From contig JACPZK010000016.1 of the NCBI GenBank assembly GCA_016195565.1, positions 1 to 41,739 of the forward strand: a stretch of DNA of 41,739 nt, given 5' to 3'. Positions 23,023-31,638 of this stretch are shown piece after piece; the stretch's first letter is position 1; each line of letters begins with the position of its first letter. This stretch comes from Nitrospirota bacterium (lineage in GTDB: Bacteria > Nitrospirota > Thermodesulfovibrionia > Thermodesulfovibrionales > UBA1546). Under the pieces are notes generated by a model. That model had not been told where the DNA came from and did not search any database. It worked only from the letters and a program-made list of their open reading frames with translations. The position numbers and the translations under genes are program-made.

Positions 23023-24873
23023 ATGGATGACATTAGGAAAAAAGAAGTCCCCTACTATGAAAGACCAGAATTTAAATTAGTAGTGGACAAATTATTTGAA
23101 GACCTGTGGATATACTACAAAATCGATAAGGATATATTAAAAGAGTTATTTTACGATAGGGACATTGAATACAAGCTTTTTTTGCAATTTTTAAGTAGCG
23201 AAATTCATCTCGGAAATAACTCAATTATAAGTGGGAATGCAGGTGTAGGAAAATCAAACTTTCTCTACAAACTTTTAACTGAGGAATACCTACAAAAAGA
23301 ATATAAGTTTTATCCGATTTTTATCGATCTACATTTGCAGACATTAAAGTTTGAAGAACTATTAATTCCTTTTATAGACAACATAGTGAACTACTTTAAT
23401 ACAATTATAAAAAATCCCTTGCACGGTATAGTAAACAATATTGCAAATGTAAATACAAATCTAACAAAAGTTAAACAGCATTTAGAGAAAATTAATTTCC
23501 ACGAATTGAAAATAAAATTAATAATATTTATAGATGATATGGATTATTATGAAAAAAATTGGTATGAATTATTGAATACCTTATTAGATTTTATAGTTAC
23601 CCCTAAAGCATCTGTTGTAATCGCTGTAAGACCTTTTCTTAAGAATCAAATTCTATCATCGTTCGATACCAGAATTAAAAAAATCTTTAAAAGAGCCTTT
23701 TTTATTGAATTGGGCACATTGAATATTGAGAATATAATTACTGTAAGACTCGCGTGCTTGATGAAGGAAGACAAAGAAAAATCTTTGTTTAAAAAATTAT
23801 TTACACCTAAAAATCCAATCTTGAAATTAATAAATACTTATGATTTATCTGCCTTTGAAAAATTTGATTATATGCTCTCGTATCGACTAGAAAATTTCAT
23901 GAGACAAATTTCAAACGGGAATATAAGGGAAATCTATGATATTTCCGCTGAAGTTTTGCCATTTATTTTAAAAAATCAAGGGACTCCCGATCTGCTCAGA
24001 ACAGAAAGAGATGGCAAAAAAAAGGTCATCGTTGACCACAAAAAAATTATGGAAATTTTTACTGGGCCGACCTCCAAATATAAATTGATAAACCTTCATG
24101 AATACAAATCTGCAGGTCCGACCAAAAGTGAAAAAGATAATTCACTACTGCAAAATATTTTAGAAACTATTGATACATTTGCAATTACGAATGACATCTT
24201 TTATAAAATTCTCAATGATTTGGGGTATTCCAAGGATAATATACGTAATGGGATAGAACAGTTATTAAATTATCATTTAATAGATGAAGAATTTGGTGAC
24301 ATAGGTGATATTCTAAATAATAGTTTGATAAAAAAATATTATTTAACAGAAAAAGGAAGATTATATCTATACCATATCAGCTTATGGGATGAATATATCA
24401 AAAAATTTGGTAAAAGTAATTTGTCAGTTTTTTCAAAGTTCATAAACATAAAAAATGATCCAATAATCTTTGACATCATTGAATTTTTACAACATTTACT
24501 ATATGTTATGCCTACAGAATATCATAACAAGTTTTCTATCAGGACAAGTAGATTCTATACCTTTTTTATTGATAAATATGGCCTAAAATATAACAAATGT
24601 GCAGAGACAGATAATTGCTATATCATGGATAGCGATAAGCTAACTAATTATATTACTAGGTATGCGCTTGTTCACAATAAAGATTCGATTGTAAGCTCTT
24701 GGAAAGTTAATAGAAAAAACTACTCTAGATTTGCTTTTTTGGGGAGCAAAATCGAAGAATTAATTAAAGAATTAAAATTGGATAATGTTAATCTTGAGCA
24801 TATCGTTGATAAAGAATTCTTTCTCAAAATCTTTAACGAGGAAATAAAAGGTGAAGACAAAGATATTCGATAG
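23023..24873 (+). CDS. AT-rich P-loop (STAND/AAA-like) NTPase
   Basis: A 616-aa cytoplasmic P-loop NTPase. Walker A is GNAGVGKSN (residues 71-79), Walker B IIFIDDMD (about 167-174) and a sensor-type segment SVVIAVRPF follows. The region after the NTPase core (about 380-620) looks like winged-helix and helical repeats, with no known effector or nuclease motif. This resembles the switch ATPases of defence systems or ORC/STAND-type NTPases, but I cannot name a family. Codon use is far more AT-rich than in flanking backbone genes, a sign of transfer. Its end overlaps the next small membrane-protein gene by 23 nt; a restriction-modification pair lies just beyond. Confidence 0.7.
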   Translation: MDDIRKKEVPYYERPEFKLVVDKLFEDLWIYYKIDKDILKELFYDRDIEYKLFLQFLSSEIHLGNNSIISGNAGVGKSNFLYKLLTEEYLQKEYKFYPIFIDLHLQTLKFEELLIPFIDNIVNYFNTIIKNPLHGIVNNIANVNTNLTKVKQHLEKINFHELKIKLIIFIDDMDYYEKNWYELLNTLLDFIVTPKASVVIAVRPFLKNQILSSFDTRIKKIFKRAFFIELGTLNIENIITVRLACLMKEDKEKSLFKKLFTPKNPILKLINTYDLSAFEKFDYMLSYRLENFMRQISNGNIREIYDISAEVLPFILKNQGTPDLLRTERDGKKKVIVDHKKIMEIFTGPTSKYKLINLHEYKSAGPTKSEKDNSLLQNILETIDTFAITNDIFYKILNDLGYSKDNIRNGIEQLLNYHLIDEEFGDIGDILNNSLIKKYYLTEKGRLYLYHISLWDEYIKKFGKSNLSVFSKFINIKNDPIIFDIIEFLQHLLYVMPTEYHNKFSIRTSRFYTFFIDKYGLKYNKCAETDNCYIMDSDKLTNYITRYALVHNKDSIVSSWKVNRKNYSRFAFLGSKIEELIKELKLDNVNLEHIVDKEFFLKIFNEEIKGEDKDIR

Positions 24874-25093
24874 AGACTGTTACTTCTATAGAAATGAGGA
24901 ATGTTTATACACTAATAAATATAGCTGTTGGTTCTGTGATGATAAAATGCTAGAAATTAGAGGGTTGGACGAGTATCAACACATATCGATAAATGAAATA
25001 AGGAAAAATAGATTTCAAAAATTTGCATTAACATTGCTCAGCTTTATTTTTTCAATTATTGCAGTGGTTCTTTCTTCGATTAAACATTGCTAA
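24851..25093 (+). CDS. Small Cys-rich membrane protein coupled to the NTPase
   Basis: An 80-aa protein starting with GTG at 24851, inside the NTPase gene, with GAGG 9-13 nt upstream. The N-terminal half has Cys at 10, 18, 26 and 29, the last pair as CWFC, so a small metal-binding domain is likely. The C-terminal half has one strong membrane helix (about residues 55-78). No relative is recognised. The 23-nt overlap and shared AT-rich codon use indicate a single transfer unit with the NTPase. A sensor/ATPase plus membrane effector is the obvious hypothesis. Confidence 0.6.
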   Translation: MKTKIFDRDCYFYRNEECLYTNKYSCWFCDDKMLEIRGLDEYQHISINEIRKNRFQKFALTLLSFIFSIIAVVLSSIKHC

Positions 25094-25188
25094 TAAATGG
25101 TATATTCACTATATGCTTCTTATTTTCTAAACAGCATACCATGCCCCCCAGCTCATTTTTAATTTCAACGACTATAATCGATTATTTT

Positions 25189-26193
25189 TTAGTTCTTTTG
25201 CTTCCTGTCATGAATTTTGATATTTAAGTCCATATTATCGCCCACGCGGCGTACTAAGATGGGCTGTTTCTTTTCAAGAGAATCTGCTTGCTCCAAAGAT
25301 GCTTTTATTCTCTGCTTAGCTAATCTCACATACTCCCGCTCATTATCATATCCGATATAATGCCTACCGTCCTTCAATGCAGCAAGACAGGTTGTGCCAC
25401 TGCCACAAAACGGGTCTAAAATAACATCACCCGCAAATGTATATAACTGAATCAATCTATGTGGTAATTCTTCTGGAAATGGTGCAGGATGTCCAACACT
25501 TCGAGCTGAAACAGCCGGAAAAGTCCAAACACTCTTTGTCCATTCAAGAAAATTTTCCTTTGCAATAGTGTCTTTTTTATGCCCTTTTTTTCGTGAAAAT
25601 GATTCTTTTGAAAAAATTAGAATATACTCGTGAATATCTCTCAATACCGGATTGCCTGCCGACAACCAACTACCCCATGCAGTTGAAGGGCTCGCACTTG
25701 ATGCCTTGTTCCAAATTATTTCACCCCTCATTAGAAAACCAATATCAGCCATATCTTCAATAATATAGCTGTGCAAGGGGATATATGGTTTTCTTCCGAG
25801 ATTGGCAACATTAATACATGCCCTACCACCTGTTATCAGTTTTTTGTATGTTTCCTTGAATGTTTTTTTTAATAATGCTCTGTATTCCTCAAGAGATAGG
25901 TCTTCGTCATATTCTTTTTTCACATTATATGGCGGTGAGGTAACCATCAAATGGACACTGCAATCAGGGATTTCATCCATTACCTCGCTGGATTTGCAAT
26001 ATATTTTGTCGAGATTATCTGGTGAAATTGGATTTTCAATAAATTTAACGTATTCAGGAACTTTTTTATCCCCATATAATTTACTGTTGTAAAATTCTGA
26101 AGAATCATGATTTATCCTGCCCGGAGTTCCAAAGGAACTCGTTTTAGTACCATTACGCTTGTATTTTTTGAAAGTTTCGCTTTGATTACTCAT
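25189..26193 (-). CDS. DNA methyltransferase of restriction-modification system (beta class)
   Basis: A 334-aa site-specific DNA methyltransferase. Catalytic motif IV TSPPYN lies near residue 85 and the AdoMet-binding motif I DPFCGSGTTCLAAL near residue 260. This order (IV before I) defines the beta class. SPPY is most common in N4-cytosine enzymes; N6-adenine is possible. The gap between the motifs would hold the target-recognition region. Its start overlaps the upstream endonuclease gene by 8 nt, giving translational coupling. Low GC marks it as part of the island. Confidence 0.85.
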   Translation of the reverse strand: MSNQSETFKKYKRNGTKTSSFGTPGRINHDSSEFYNSKLYGDKKVPEYVKFIENPISPDNLDKIYCKSSEVMDEIPDCSVHLMVTSPPYNVKKEYDEDLSLEEYRALLKKTFKETYKKLITGGRACINVANLGRKPYIPLHSYIIEDMADIGFLMRGEIIWNKASSASPSTAWGSWLSAGNPVLRDIHEYILIFSKESFSRKKGHKKDTIAKENFLEWTKSVWTFPAVSARSVGHPAPFPEELPHRLIQLYTFAGDVILDPFCGSGTTCLAALKDGRHYIGYDNEREYVRLAKQRIKASLEQADSLEKKQPILVRRVGDNMDLNIKIHDRKQKN

Positions 26194-27055
26194 TGATTAA
26201 TTTTAAAAAGACCTCTGCTTTCTTCTCATAAGTTTGTTCTTTATTTGCTTTCTCGATGATTTGCCCTAATTCTTTTTTGCTTTTCATACTCGAAAAGTAA
26301 TTTCTTTCTTCAGACAATAGATCTGCAAAAGCATTTTTTAACTCGATGAAACTGTCAAACCTGTAGAAACCTTGCTTGTCAGTTTTTTTGATATTCTCTC
26401 CATCATTATCTAACGGTTTGGGATTAACAGACCAAAAGCCTTGTATAATTCCAGCACTTTTTAGATGATCAACCTTGGAGTAATAGCTATTTGTGATTGG
26501 GGTATTCCCCATGATGATAATTGGAACTTTTGAAGCCTTGAAACTTGAAACCCTTATGTTGATGCTTTTGCCAATTGCTTTGAGCATTGAATCAGAGCGT
26601 AAAAGGCCGGGATTGCCTTGATGAGTTTTATAGTCGCCGATACAGACTAATGATTTGTTTTTTTGAAGTTCCCAATTCCAAACGACGGACATCTTGACTT
26701 CTATTATTGCAAGAATGTCCTCTGGAGCCTGATTAATATTCTTGCTTCTTGAAATAACTACATCGGCAGGAGACATATTTGATAAGGCAATCTCGTTACA
26801 GATAGCACCTTGAACTGCAAATAATCCCTTATCTTTAACAATCCCCTGAATTAAGTCAGTTGTCCATTTTTCTGTGAAATTTCCAATAAGTGCATTTCTG
26901 CTCTGTAGGGTGCTTTTCTTGCCATCGTAACTTTTTGGCCAATAAGCTAAATATTTACCAGCATCGGAAACATAAAATAACTGTTCAGGCGTTGCAAATT
27001 TCTGTGCTTCATTGAAAAACCTCTGTTCTACTTCTTTGTTCCATAGTTTTTCCAT
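26186..27055 (-). CDS. Restriction endonuclease candidate (PD-(D/E)XK)
   Basis: A 289-aa protein, probably the restriction enzyme partner of the adjacent methyltransferase. A PD-(D/E)XK-like core is visible: D98 in SPADVVIS and E119-x-K121 in AIIEVKMS, with 20 residues between. No other domain is recognised. Gene order is R then M with an 8-nt overlap. The recognition sequence cannot be deduced. Assignment relies mainly on the motif plus context. Confidence 0.65.
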   Translation of the reverse strand: MEKLWNKEVEQRFFNEAQKFATPEQLFYVSDAGKYLAYWPKSYDGKKSTLQSRNALIGNFTEKWTTDLIQGIVKDKGLFAVQGAICNEIALSNMSPADVVISRSKNINQAPEDILAIIEVKMSVVWNWELQKNKSLVCIGDYKTHQGNPGLLRSDSMLKAIGKSINIRVSSFKASKVPIIIMGNTPITNSYYSKVDHLKSAGIIQGFWSVNPKPLDNDGENIKKTDKQGFYRFDSFIELKNAFADLLSEERNYFSSMKSKKELGQIIEKANKEQTYEKKAEVFLKLINE

Positions 27056-27362
27056 ATGGCTATTTTACCTTATTAGGCAGGGGTATTGCATATAATTCTA
27101 TTCTTTTTATTTATATGTATCAATCAATATGCCCGATGGGTATTTACTGGTTTCATAGAGGGAATATAGCACATTTTAGCGTAAAGAATAAAGAGAAAAA
27201 ATCATTTAAATCAATAGGAATAAATATGCGCTGCATGGTATTTTGTGGTAATAAAGACTAAAAACCAAGTCGGTATTTTATGGGAAGATTATCCTTGCTG
27301 TTTTAGGAGCACACTTCACAGGACATTGGATTGAGTTACAGGAAGCGCATGGGATGTGAGGA

Positions 27363-27390
27363 ATGCAGCAAAATTGCAGCAGAAGGCATC
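27363..27390 (+). repeat. 28-bp repeat flanking toxin-antitoxin modules, copy 1
   Basis: ATGCAGCAAAATTGCAGCAG followed by AAGGCATC. It aligns without gaps to 27973-28000 and 28584-28611 (consensus ATGYAGCAWAWYTGCAKCMG plus AAAATATC). It is the only structure noticed in the 27056-27442 intergenic stretch. Confidence 0.65.
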
Positions 27391-27442
27391 CGATTTTAAT
27401 CAGCGATTGAGATTATTGAAGGCAATCAGGTAAACTTTAGCT

Positions 27443-27751
27443 ATGGAAATTCTTTTTGAAGTCAAAACATCCACAAGCAAAGTTATCAGGACTACTCAAA
27501 GCCACTGGGAGCTTATTGCAAAGTTAAAGCATCCGGAGATGGAGGGAAAAGAGGCAGAAGTTAAGAACTGTCTGTCCAATCCAGTCGAGATAAGAAAAAG
27601 TTCTGAAGCCCCTGATGTCTATTTATATTATTCGCCATATATGCAATACTATATCTGTGTAGTTGCAAAGCATTTAAACGGAGACGGCTTTATAATAACA
27701 GCATACATAACCGATAAGATAAAGGAAGGTGGAACTGTATGGAAAAGATAA
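27443..27751 (+). CDS. Probable toxin, PBECR/DUF4258-like
   Basis: A 102-aa protein with a HWELIAKLKHPEM segment, a Y-rich central strand region (YLYYSPYMQYYICVVAKHL) and a terminal ITAYIT. This pattern resembles the small nuclease-like PBECR/DUF4258 group often found as toxins. It overlaps by 13 nt the downstream gene, whose product looks like a DUF2283 protein; DUF2283 and DUF4258 genes are commonly paired. The ATG has no strong ribosome site. I infer a toxin-antitoxin role; the family assignment is by pattern memory only. Confidence 0.5.
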   Translation: MEILFEVKTSTSKVIRTTQSHWELIAKLKHPEMEGKEAEVKNCLSNPVEIRKSSEAPDVYLYYSPYMQYYICVVAKHLNGDGFIITAYITDKIKEGGTVWKR

Positions 27752-27954
27752 CAATAACCTTTGACAAGGTCGGCAATACACTTGATGTCTGGTTTGAAAA
27801 ACCAAGGCCATGCATTAATGAAGAATTGGGTAACGGAGTTATCATCAAGAAAGACGAGAGCGGAGAGATTATAGGCTTTGAGAAAATAAATTATCTCAAA
27901 CGGGAAAGGCCTGATAAAGTGCAATCAATTCCTTTAGAAGTAGCTGTTGTCTGA
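27739..27954 (+). CDS. DUF2283-like protein, probable antitoxin
   Basis: A 71-aa protein with the DUF2283 outline: ITITFDKVGNTLDVWFEKP, then VIIKKDESGEIIGFEKINY, and SIPLEVAVV at the end. A good ribosome site (AAAGGAAGGTGG) lies within the upstream gene, which it overlaps by 13 nt. The pair forms a compact two-gene cassette in which this would be the antitoxin. Confidence 0.65.
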   Translation: MEKITITFDKVGNTLDVWFEKPRPCINEELGNGVIIKKDESGEIIGFEKINYLKRERPDKVQSIPLEVAVV

Positions 27955-27972
27955 AAAACCACTGTAGCAAAA

Positions 27973-28000
27973 ATGTAGCAAATTTGCAGCCGAAAATATC
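27973..28000 (+). repeat. 28-bp repeat flanking toxin-antitoxin modules, copy 2
   Basis: ATGTAGCAAATTTGCAGCCG followed by AAAATATC, between the DUF2283 gene and the opposing RelE-type toxin. TAGCAAAA just upstream is also shared with copy 3. Confidence 0.7.
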
Positions 28001-28019
28001 GCCTTTTAAAAGCACGATA

Positions 28020-28289
28020 TTAATATTTTTTGTATCTATCCACTACCCTGTGGCTTCCAACTGTCAGGAGTGTGAGCTTTCCGCCTTCTCTCAGGAAGAA
28101 ACACCTGTAATGAATGTCAACATAAAATTCCCATTCGCCGTTTAGTTTGTGTATTTTTAGGGATGGATGGGCTGGATTATGACTCAGGAACTTTAATTGT
28201 TTCTTGACCTTATTTTTGATCTCTTCCGGAAGTTTTTTATAAGCTTTTTCGAACTCTTCAGTGAGAACTATTTCTACTTGTCCAGCCAT
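28020..28289 (-). CDS. RelE/YafQ-type toxin
   Basis: An 89-aa toxin of the RelE/ParE superfamily. The LTEEFEKAYKKLPEEIKNKV helical start, the HPSLKIHKLNG loop and WEFYVDIHYRCFFLREGGK strands are typical, ending in GSHRVVDRYKKY. Such proteins are usually mRNA interferases acting at the ribosome; HKLNG-WEFYVD resembles the YafQ/HigB side. Its start overlaps the upstream antitoxin gene by 16 nt on the minus strand. Confidence 0.85.
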   Translation of the reverse strand: MAGQVEIVLTEEFEKAYKKLPEEIKNKVKKQLKFLSHNPAHPSLKIHKLNGEWEFYVDIHYRCFFLREGGKLTLLTVGSHRVVDRYKKY

Positions 28290-28513
28290 TTAACAGCATC
28301 TTTAACATCACTGAAGGTTTTTACTCTGCCATGTTTTATATCTTCTTTGGCCCTTTTAATGCTCTCCTGTGTTTCCCTGCGGTTGAATATCTCCATACTT
28401 CTTTCGAGTTCAAGAAACTGTCTGTAGATGTTATAAGGCAGTATCACCTCTAAAGGTTTCCCGTCCTTCCCAGTTATGAGCTTTGTTTTTTTCTCTATCT
28501 CTGCAATAGTCAT
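28274..28513 (-). CDS. Antitoxin of RelE-type module
   Basis: A 79-aa protein beginning MTIAEIEKKTKLITGKDGK, with a Phd/RelB-like N-terminal strand (PLEVILPYNIYRQFLELE) and a charged C-terminal tail ending DAVKWLDK. It is encoded directly before, and overlapping, the toxin. A longer version from an ATG at 28600 (108 aa) is possible. The shorter start fits the antitoxin outline better, though neither has a clear ribosome site. Confidence 0.7.
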   Translation of the reverse strand: MTIAEIEKKTKLITGKDGKPLEVILPYNIYRQFLELERSMEIFNRRETQESIKRAKEDIKHGRVKTFSDVKDAVKWLDK

Positions 28514-28583
28514 CTTGGTATTTAGTATATCATTTTCTTTCAGAATTATCTCATCTTTTTCAGTAACCTTTCGTATAGCAAAA

Positions 28584-28611
28584 ATGCAGCATAACTGCAT
28601 CAGAAAATATC
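28584..28611 (+). repeat. 28-bp repeat flanking toxin-antitoxin modules, copy 3
   Basis: ATGCAGCATAACTGCATCAG followed by AAAATATC, immediately upstream of the antitoxin on the minus strand. TAGCAAAA upstream is shared with copy 2. Confidence 0.7.
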
Positions 28612-28631
28612 AGCAAACGCTGATAACACAT

Positions 28632-29024
28632 TCATTTCATCAGACTCAGCAAAATATCAGCGAGTATTGCGAGGATTGAAAGTATGAAGATTATCGCATA
28701 GTTCAGGTCTTCGGGTGAGGATTTTATTGATGAGAGAAGATACAGAACTATCTCCCTGTCCTCTTCAGTGAGGCAGGCGTTGGCTTTCACCTTGTCAATA
28801 AGCTCAAAATCATCTATAGCCTTTTTCCTCTTCTTTGTTATTCTGTATCTGTAGAGAAAGAAAAAGCTGTATCCGATGATGCCTGTATACCACACAGGCC
28901 TTACCCATGAAGGCTCAAGATGCTGGAAAACTATAATTGCCCTGAATGCTATCGCAGAGATAAGGCCGATAACAAAGAAGCCATAGGTTATGTATTTTGG
29001 CAGGATATGCGGTCTTTTGTTCAT
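28632..29024 (-). CDS. Hypothetical membrane protein, 130 aa
   Basis: A 130-aa protein with three hydrophobic segments (about residues 13-33, 43-59 and 109-128). The first two are separated from the last by a charged cytoplasmic region (RITKKRKKAIDDFELIDK through EEDREIV). No family is recognised. It stands alone between the toxin-antitoxin module and uvrB, on the same strand as both. Confidence 0.6.
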   Translation of the reverse strand: MNKRPHILPKYITYGFFVIGLISAIAFRAIIVFQHLEPSWVRPVWYTGIIGYSFFFLYRYRITKKRKKAIDDFELIDKVKANACLTEEDREIVLYLLSSIKSSPEDLNYAIIFILSILAILADILLSLMK

Positions 29025-29090
29025 GGATGGTTAATTATATCACAGGATGGTTTCATACACTGATGAGGCAGCCAGCGATGTTTCTGCAAC

Positions 29091-31085
29091 TTAATCCTTT
29101 ATTCCGATCTCAATCATCTTTGTTTTTATCTCCTTAATCCTGTCCCTTATTGCCGCTGCTCGTTCAAAATCAAGTTTCTTGGCAGCCTCTTTCATCTCCC
29201 CCTCAAGCCTTTTAAGCGTTTCATCGTCATATCCGTATCCTGCCTTTTCCTCTGCCGCAACAGGCACTGTCCAGTAATCCGATTCATAGATGGAGCTTAA
29301 TATATCTTTTATATTGCTTTTAACAGTCTCAGGCGTAATATTCATGTCCCTATTGTACCTTTCCTGTATATTCCTCCGTCTGGTTGTCTCATCCAGAGTC
29401 CTTTTTATAGAGCTCGTTATTTTGTCAGCATACAGAATTGCTTCTCCATTTATATTCCGTGCTGCTCGTCCTACTGTCTGTATCAAAGAGCGCTCTGAAC
29501 GGAGAAAGCCTTCTTTGTCGGCATCCAGTATCGCAACCAGCGACACCTCGGGAAGGTCCAGCCCTTCCCTGAGGAGGTTTACGCCTATCAGCACGTCAAA
29601 TTCCCCGAGCCGCAGGTCCCTTATTATCTCAACACGCTCAAGCGTAGCTATGTCGGAATGCAGGTATCTTACCCTTATGCCGAGATTGGCATAGTAGTCG
29701 GTTAAGTCCTCTGCCATCTTTTTTGTAAGTGTTGTGACAAGTATGCGCTCGTTCTTTTCTGCTCTCTTCCGTATTTCCTCTAACAAGTCGTCTACCTGAG
29801 ATGATACGGGTTTGACTGTCAGTTTCGGGTCCACAAGCCCTGTCGGCCTTATAATCTGTTCTGTGACTCTCCCTCCTGATTTTTCTATTTCATATTGAGA
29901 CGGCGTGGCAGAGACATAGATTGCCTGCTTTACCCTGTGTTCAAATTCCATAAATGCCAGAGGCCTGTTGTCAAGCGCTGAAGGCAGCCTGAATCCGTAA
30001 TCAACGAGCGTCTGTTTCCTTGAACGGTCGCCTGCATACATGCCTCCTATCTGGGGCACTGTTGCGTGGGATTCGTCTATCACAATCAAAAAGTCTTCAG
30101 GGAAGTAATCAATAAGAGTATATGGCGGCTCTCCTGCTGCCCTTCCGCTCAACTGCCTTGAATAGTTTTCGATGCCGTGGCAGTAGCCGAATTCCCTGAG
30201 CATCTCAAGGTCAAACCTTGTCCTCTGCTCAATCCTGCGCGCCTCAAATATCTTTTTTTCTTTCAGAAAAGACTCAATCTTTTCATTCATCTCAGTCTCT
30301 ATCCTCTTTAACGCCGGCTCAAGCTTTTCCCTCGGCGTTATCCAGTGGCTGTTCGGAAACAGTGAAGCTTTCTCAATCCTGCGTGTCCTGTCGCCTGTCA
30401 GGTTGTCGAATTCATTGATTGCATCAATATCACTTCCAAAGAACTCAATCCTTATCCCCCTGTCAAGAGAGAAGGATGGATAGACTTCCACAATGTCTCC
30501 CCTTACCCTGAAGGTCCCTCTCCTGAAGTCCGTATCAGCGCGCGCATACTGCATCTCAACAAGCCTTTTCAATATCTCATCCCTATCTGTATGCATGCCC
30601 TCCTCTATCAGAAGATGCATATTCCTGTAATCCTCCGGCGAGCCGATGCCGTATATGCAGGAGACCGATGCAACAACGATTGTGTCTCTTCTTTCAAGCA
30701 CGGCCCTTGTAGCTGAGTGCCGCAGCCTGTCTATGTCATCGTTTATTGAAGAATCCTTTTCTATATATGTGTTGGTGGTAGGGATATAAGCCTCGGGCTG
30801 GTAGTAGTCATAGTAGCTCACAAAAAACTCTACTGCATTTTCCGGAAATAACTCCTTAAACTCGCCGTATAGCTGCGCTGCGAGTGTCTTGTTGTGCGCG
30901 ATGACAAGAGCGGGCTTGTTCACGTTTGCAATGACGTTAGCTATTGTAAATGTCTTGCCCGAGCCTGTTACTCCGAGGAGAACCTGATGTCTCAGTTTTT
31001 TTTCTATTCCATCGGTAAGTTCTTTTATTGCCCCTGGCTGGTCGCCCTTTGGCGTGAAGACTGTGGAGATTCTGAAATTGCCCAT
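29091..31085 (-). CDS. uvrB: Excinuclease ABC subunit B
   Basis: A 664-aa UvrB of standard length, the DNA-damage-loading helicase of nucleotide excision repair. Walker A is [12 protein letters not shown], the DNA-clamping beta-hairpin region is [11 protein letters not shown], and the DEAD-like motif is [23 protein letters not shown] and QTVGRAARN are in the C-terminal helicase lobe, and a UVR domain ([21 protein letters not shown]) sits near the end. It works with UvrA and UvrC, not encoded here. Confidence 0.97.
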   Translation of the reverse strand: MGNFRISTVFTPKGDQPGAIKELTDGIEKKLRHQVLLGVTGSGKTFTIANVIANVNKPALVIAHNKTLAAQLYGEFKELFPENAVEFFVSYYDYYQPEAYIPTTNTYIEKDSSINDDIDRLRHSATRAVLERRDTIVVASVSCIYGIGSPEDYRNMHLLIEEGMHTDRDEILKRLVEMQYARADTDFRRGTFRVRGDIVEVYPSFSLDRGIRIEFFGSDIDAINEFDNLTGDRTRRIEKASLFPNSHWITPREKLEPALKRIETEMNEKIESFLKEKKIFEARRIEQRTRFDLEMLREFGYCHGIENYSRQLSGRAAGEPPYTLIDYFPEDFLIVIDESHATVPQIGGMYAGDRSRKQTLVDYGFRLPSALDNRPLAFMEFEHRVKQAIYVSATPSQYEIEKSGGRVTEQIIRPTGLVDPKLTVKPVSSQVDDLLEEIRKRAEKNERILVTTLTKKMAEDLTDYYANLGIRVRYLHSDIATLERVEIIRDLRLGEFDVLIGVNLLREGLDLPEVSLVAILDADKEGFLRSERSLIQTVGRAARNINGEAILYADKITSSIKRTLDETTRRRNIQERYNRDMNITPETVKSNIKDILSSIYESDYWTVPVAAEEKAGYGYDDETLKRLEGEMKEAAKKLDFERAAAIRDRIKEIKTKMIEIGIKD

Positions 31086-31175
31086 AGGGGATTTTAAGCC
31101 TTAAGCACGCCACAATTCAACATTATTCCATGATGTGTATCATAAGGTTATGTCTTTGTCTCCTCGGTTTTTCTT

Positions 31176-31249
31176 ATTGACCCCGTTAGAAAGAAAGCTC
31201 CGCTAAAAGGCACTGCTTTGCATGTCCAGGACGTTCTAACGGGGTTGAC
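31176..31249. repeat. Small inverted-repeat element before the tus-like operon
   Basis: Left end ATTGACCCCGTTAGAA (31176-31191) and right end TTCTAACGGGGTTGAC (31234-31249) are inverted copies with 14 of 16 matches around a 42-bp core. Size and structure resemble a miniature transposable element. The right end contributes the -35 of the following promoter. Confidence 0.7.
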
Positions 31250-31274
31250 AAACCAGCGTGTAACTTGGTATAAA
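31245..31274 (+). promoter_or_regulatory. Sigma-70-type promoter of the tus-like operon
   Basis: Consensus TTGACA (31245-31250), an 18-bp spacer and TATAAA (31269-31274). The -35 overlaps the right end of the inverted-repeat element. Confidence 0.75.
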
Positions 31275-31331
31275 ATCTAACCCTGTGAGGATTCTTCTTC
31301 AGAAAAAAATCTAACGATGGGAGGGAATGGC

Positions 31332-31628
31332 ATGAAATTAGCTGTATTTGTCAGTGATTTTAAATTGGCAAGTGATACGCTGGACAGATTAAAGGCCGAT
31401 AAGCTTGGCATTATATTTGTGGCAAACGGTGTTTATCACGCGACTACAAAAGAAAACGGGAAATCGTCCGTTCTGCTGGATAAGGCGCCGAATTTGTATG
31501 CACTGTCCGAAGATATCCAGACAAGGGGAATGAATGATGCAGATGTTGACAAGCGCGTAAAGGTTGTAAATTACGGTGACGTGGTGGATATTATCTTTAA
31601 TGAATACGATAAATTAGCGTGGCTTTAG
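31332..31628 (+). CDS. tusB: TusB/DsrH-like sulfur relay protein
   Basis: A 98-aa protein of the DsrEFH superfamily. The LYALSEDIQTRGM and VVNYGDVVDIIF-x5-KLAWL segments align with E. coli TusB, which ends the same way. The ATG at 31332 is chosen because GGGAGGG sits just upstream. In the TusBCD complex this subunit is structural; like this protein, which has no Cys at all, it need not carry the sulfur. It is the first gene of a four-gene set. The context could be tRNA thiolation or sulfur trafficking for a Dsr pathway. Confidence 0.75.
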   Translation: MKLAVFVSDFKLASDTLDRLKADKLGIIFVANGVYHATTKENGKSSVLLDKAPNLYALSEDIQTRGMNDADVDKRVKVVNYGDVVDIIFNEYDKLAWL

Positions 31629-31638
31629 GAGGTATAAC

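Noticed and set aside
25097-25142. Inverted repeat ATGGTAT...ATACCAT between the 80-aa gene and the methyltransferase
   Set aside because: Seven bp arms with a 32-nt AT-rich loop are within chance in this composition; no T-run placed correctly for a terminator.
27363-28611. CRISPR array from the 28-bp repeats
   Set aside because: Only three copies, spaced about 600 bp apart with genes between them, no regular spacers and no cas genes.
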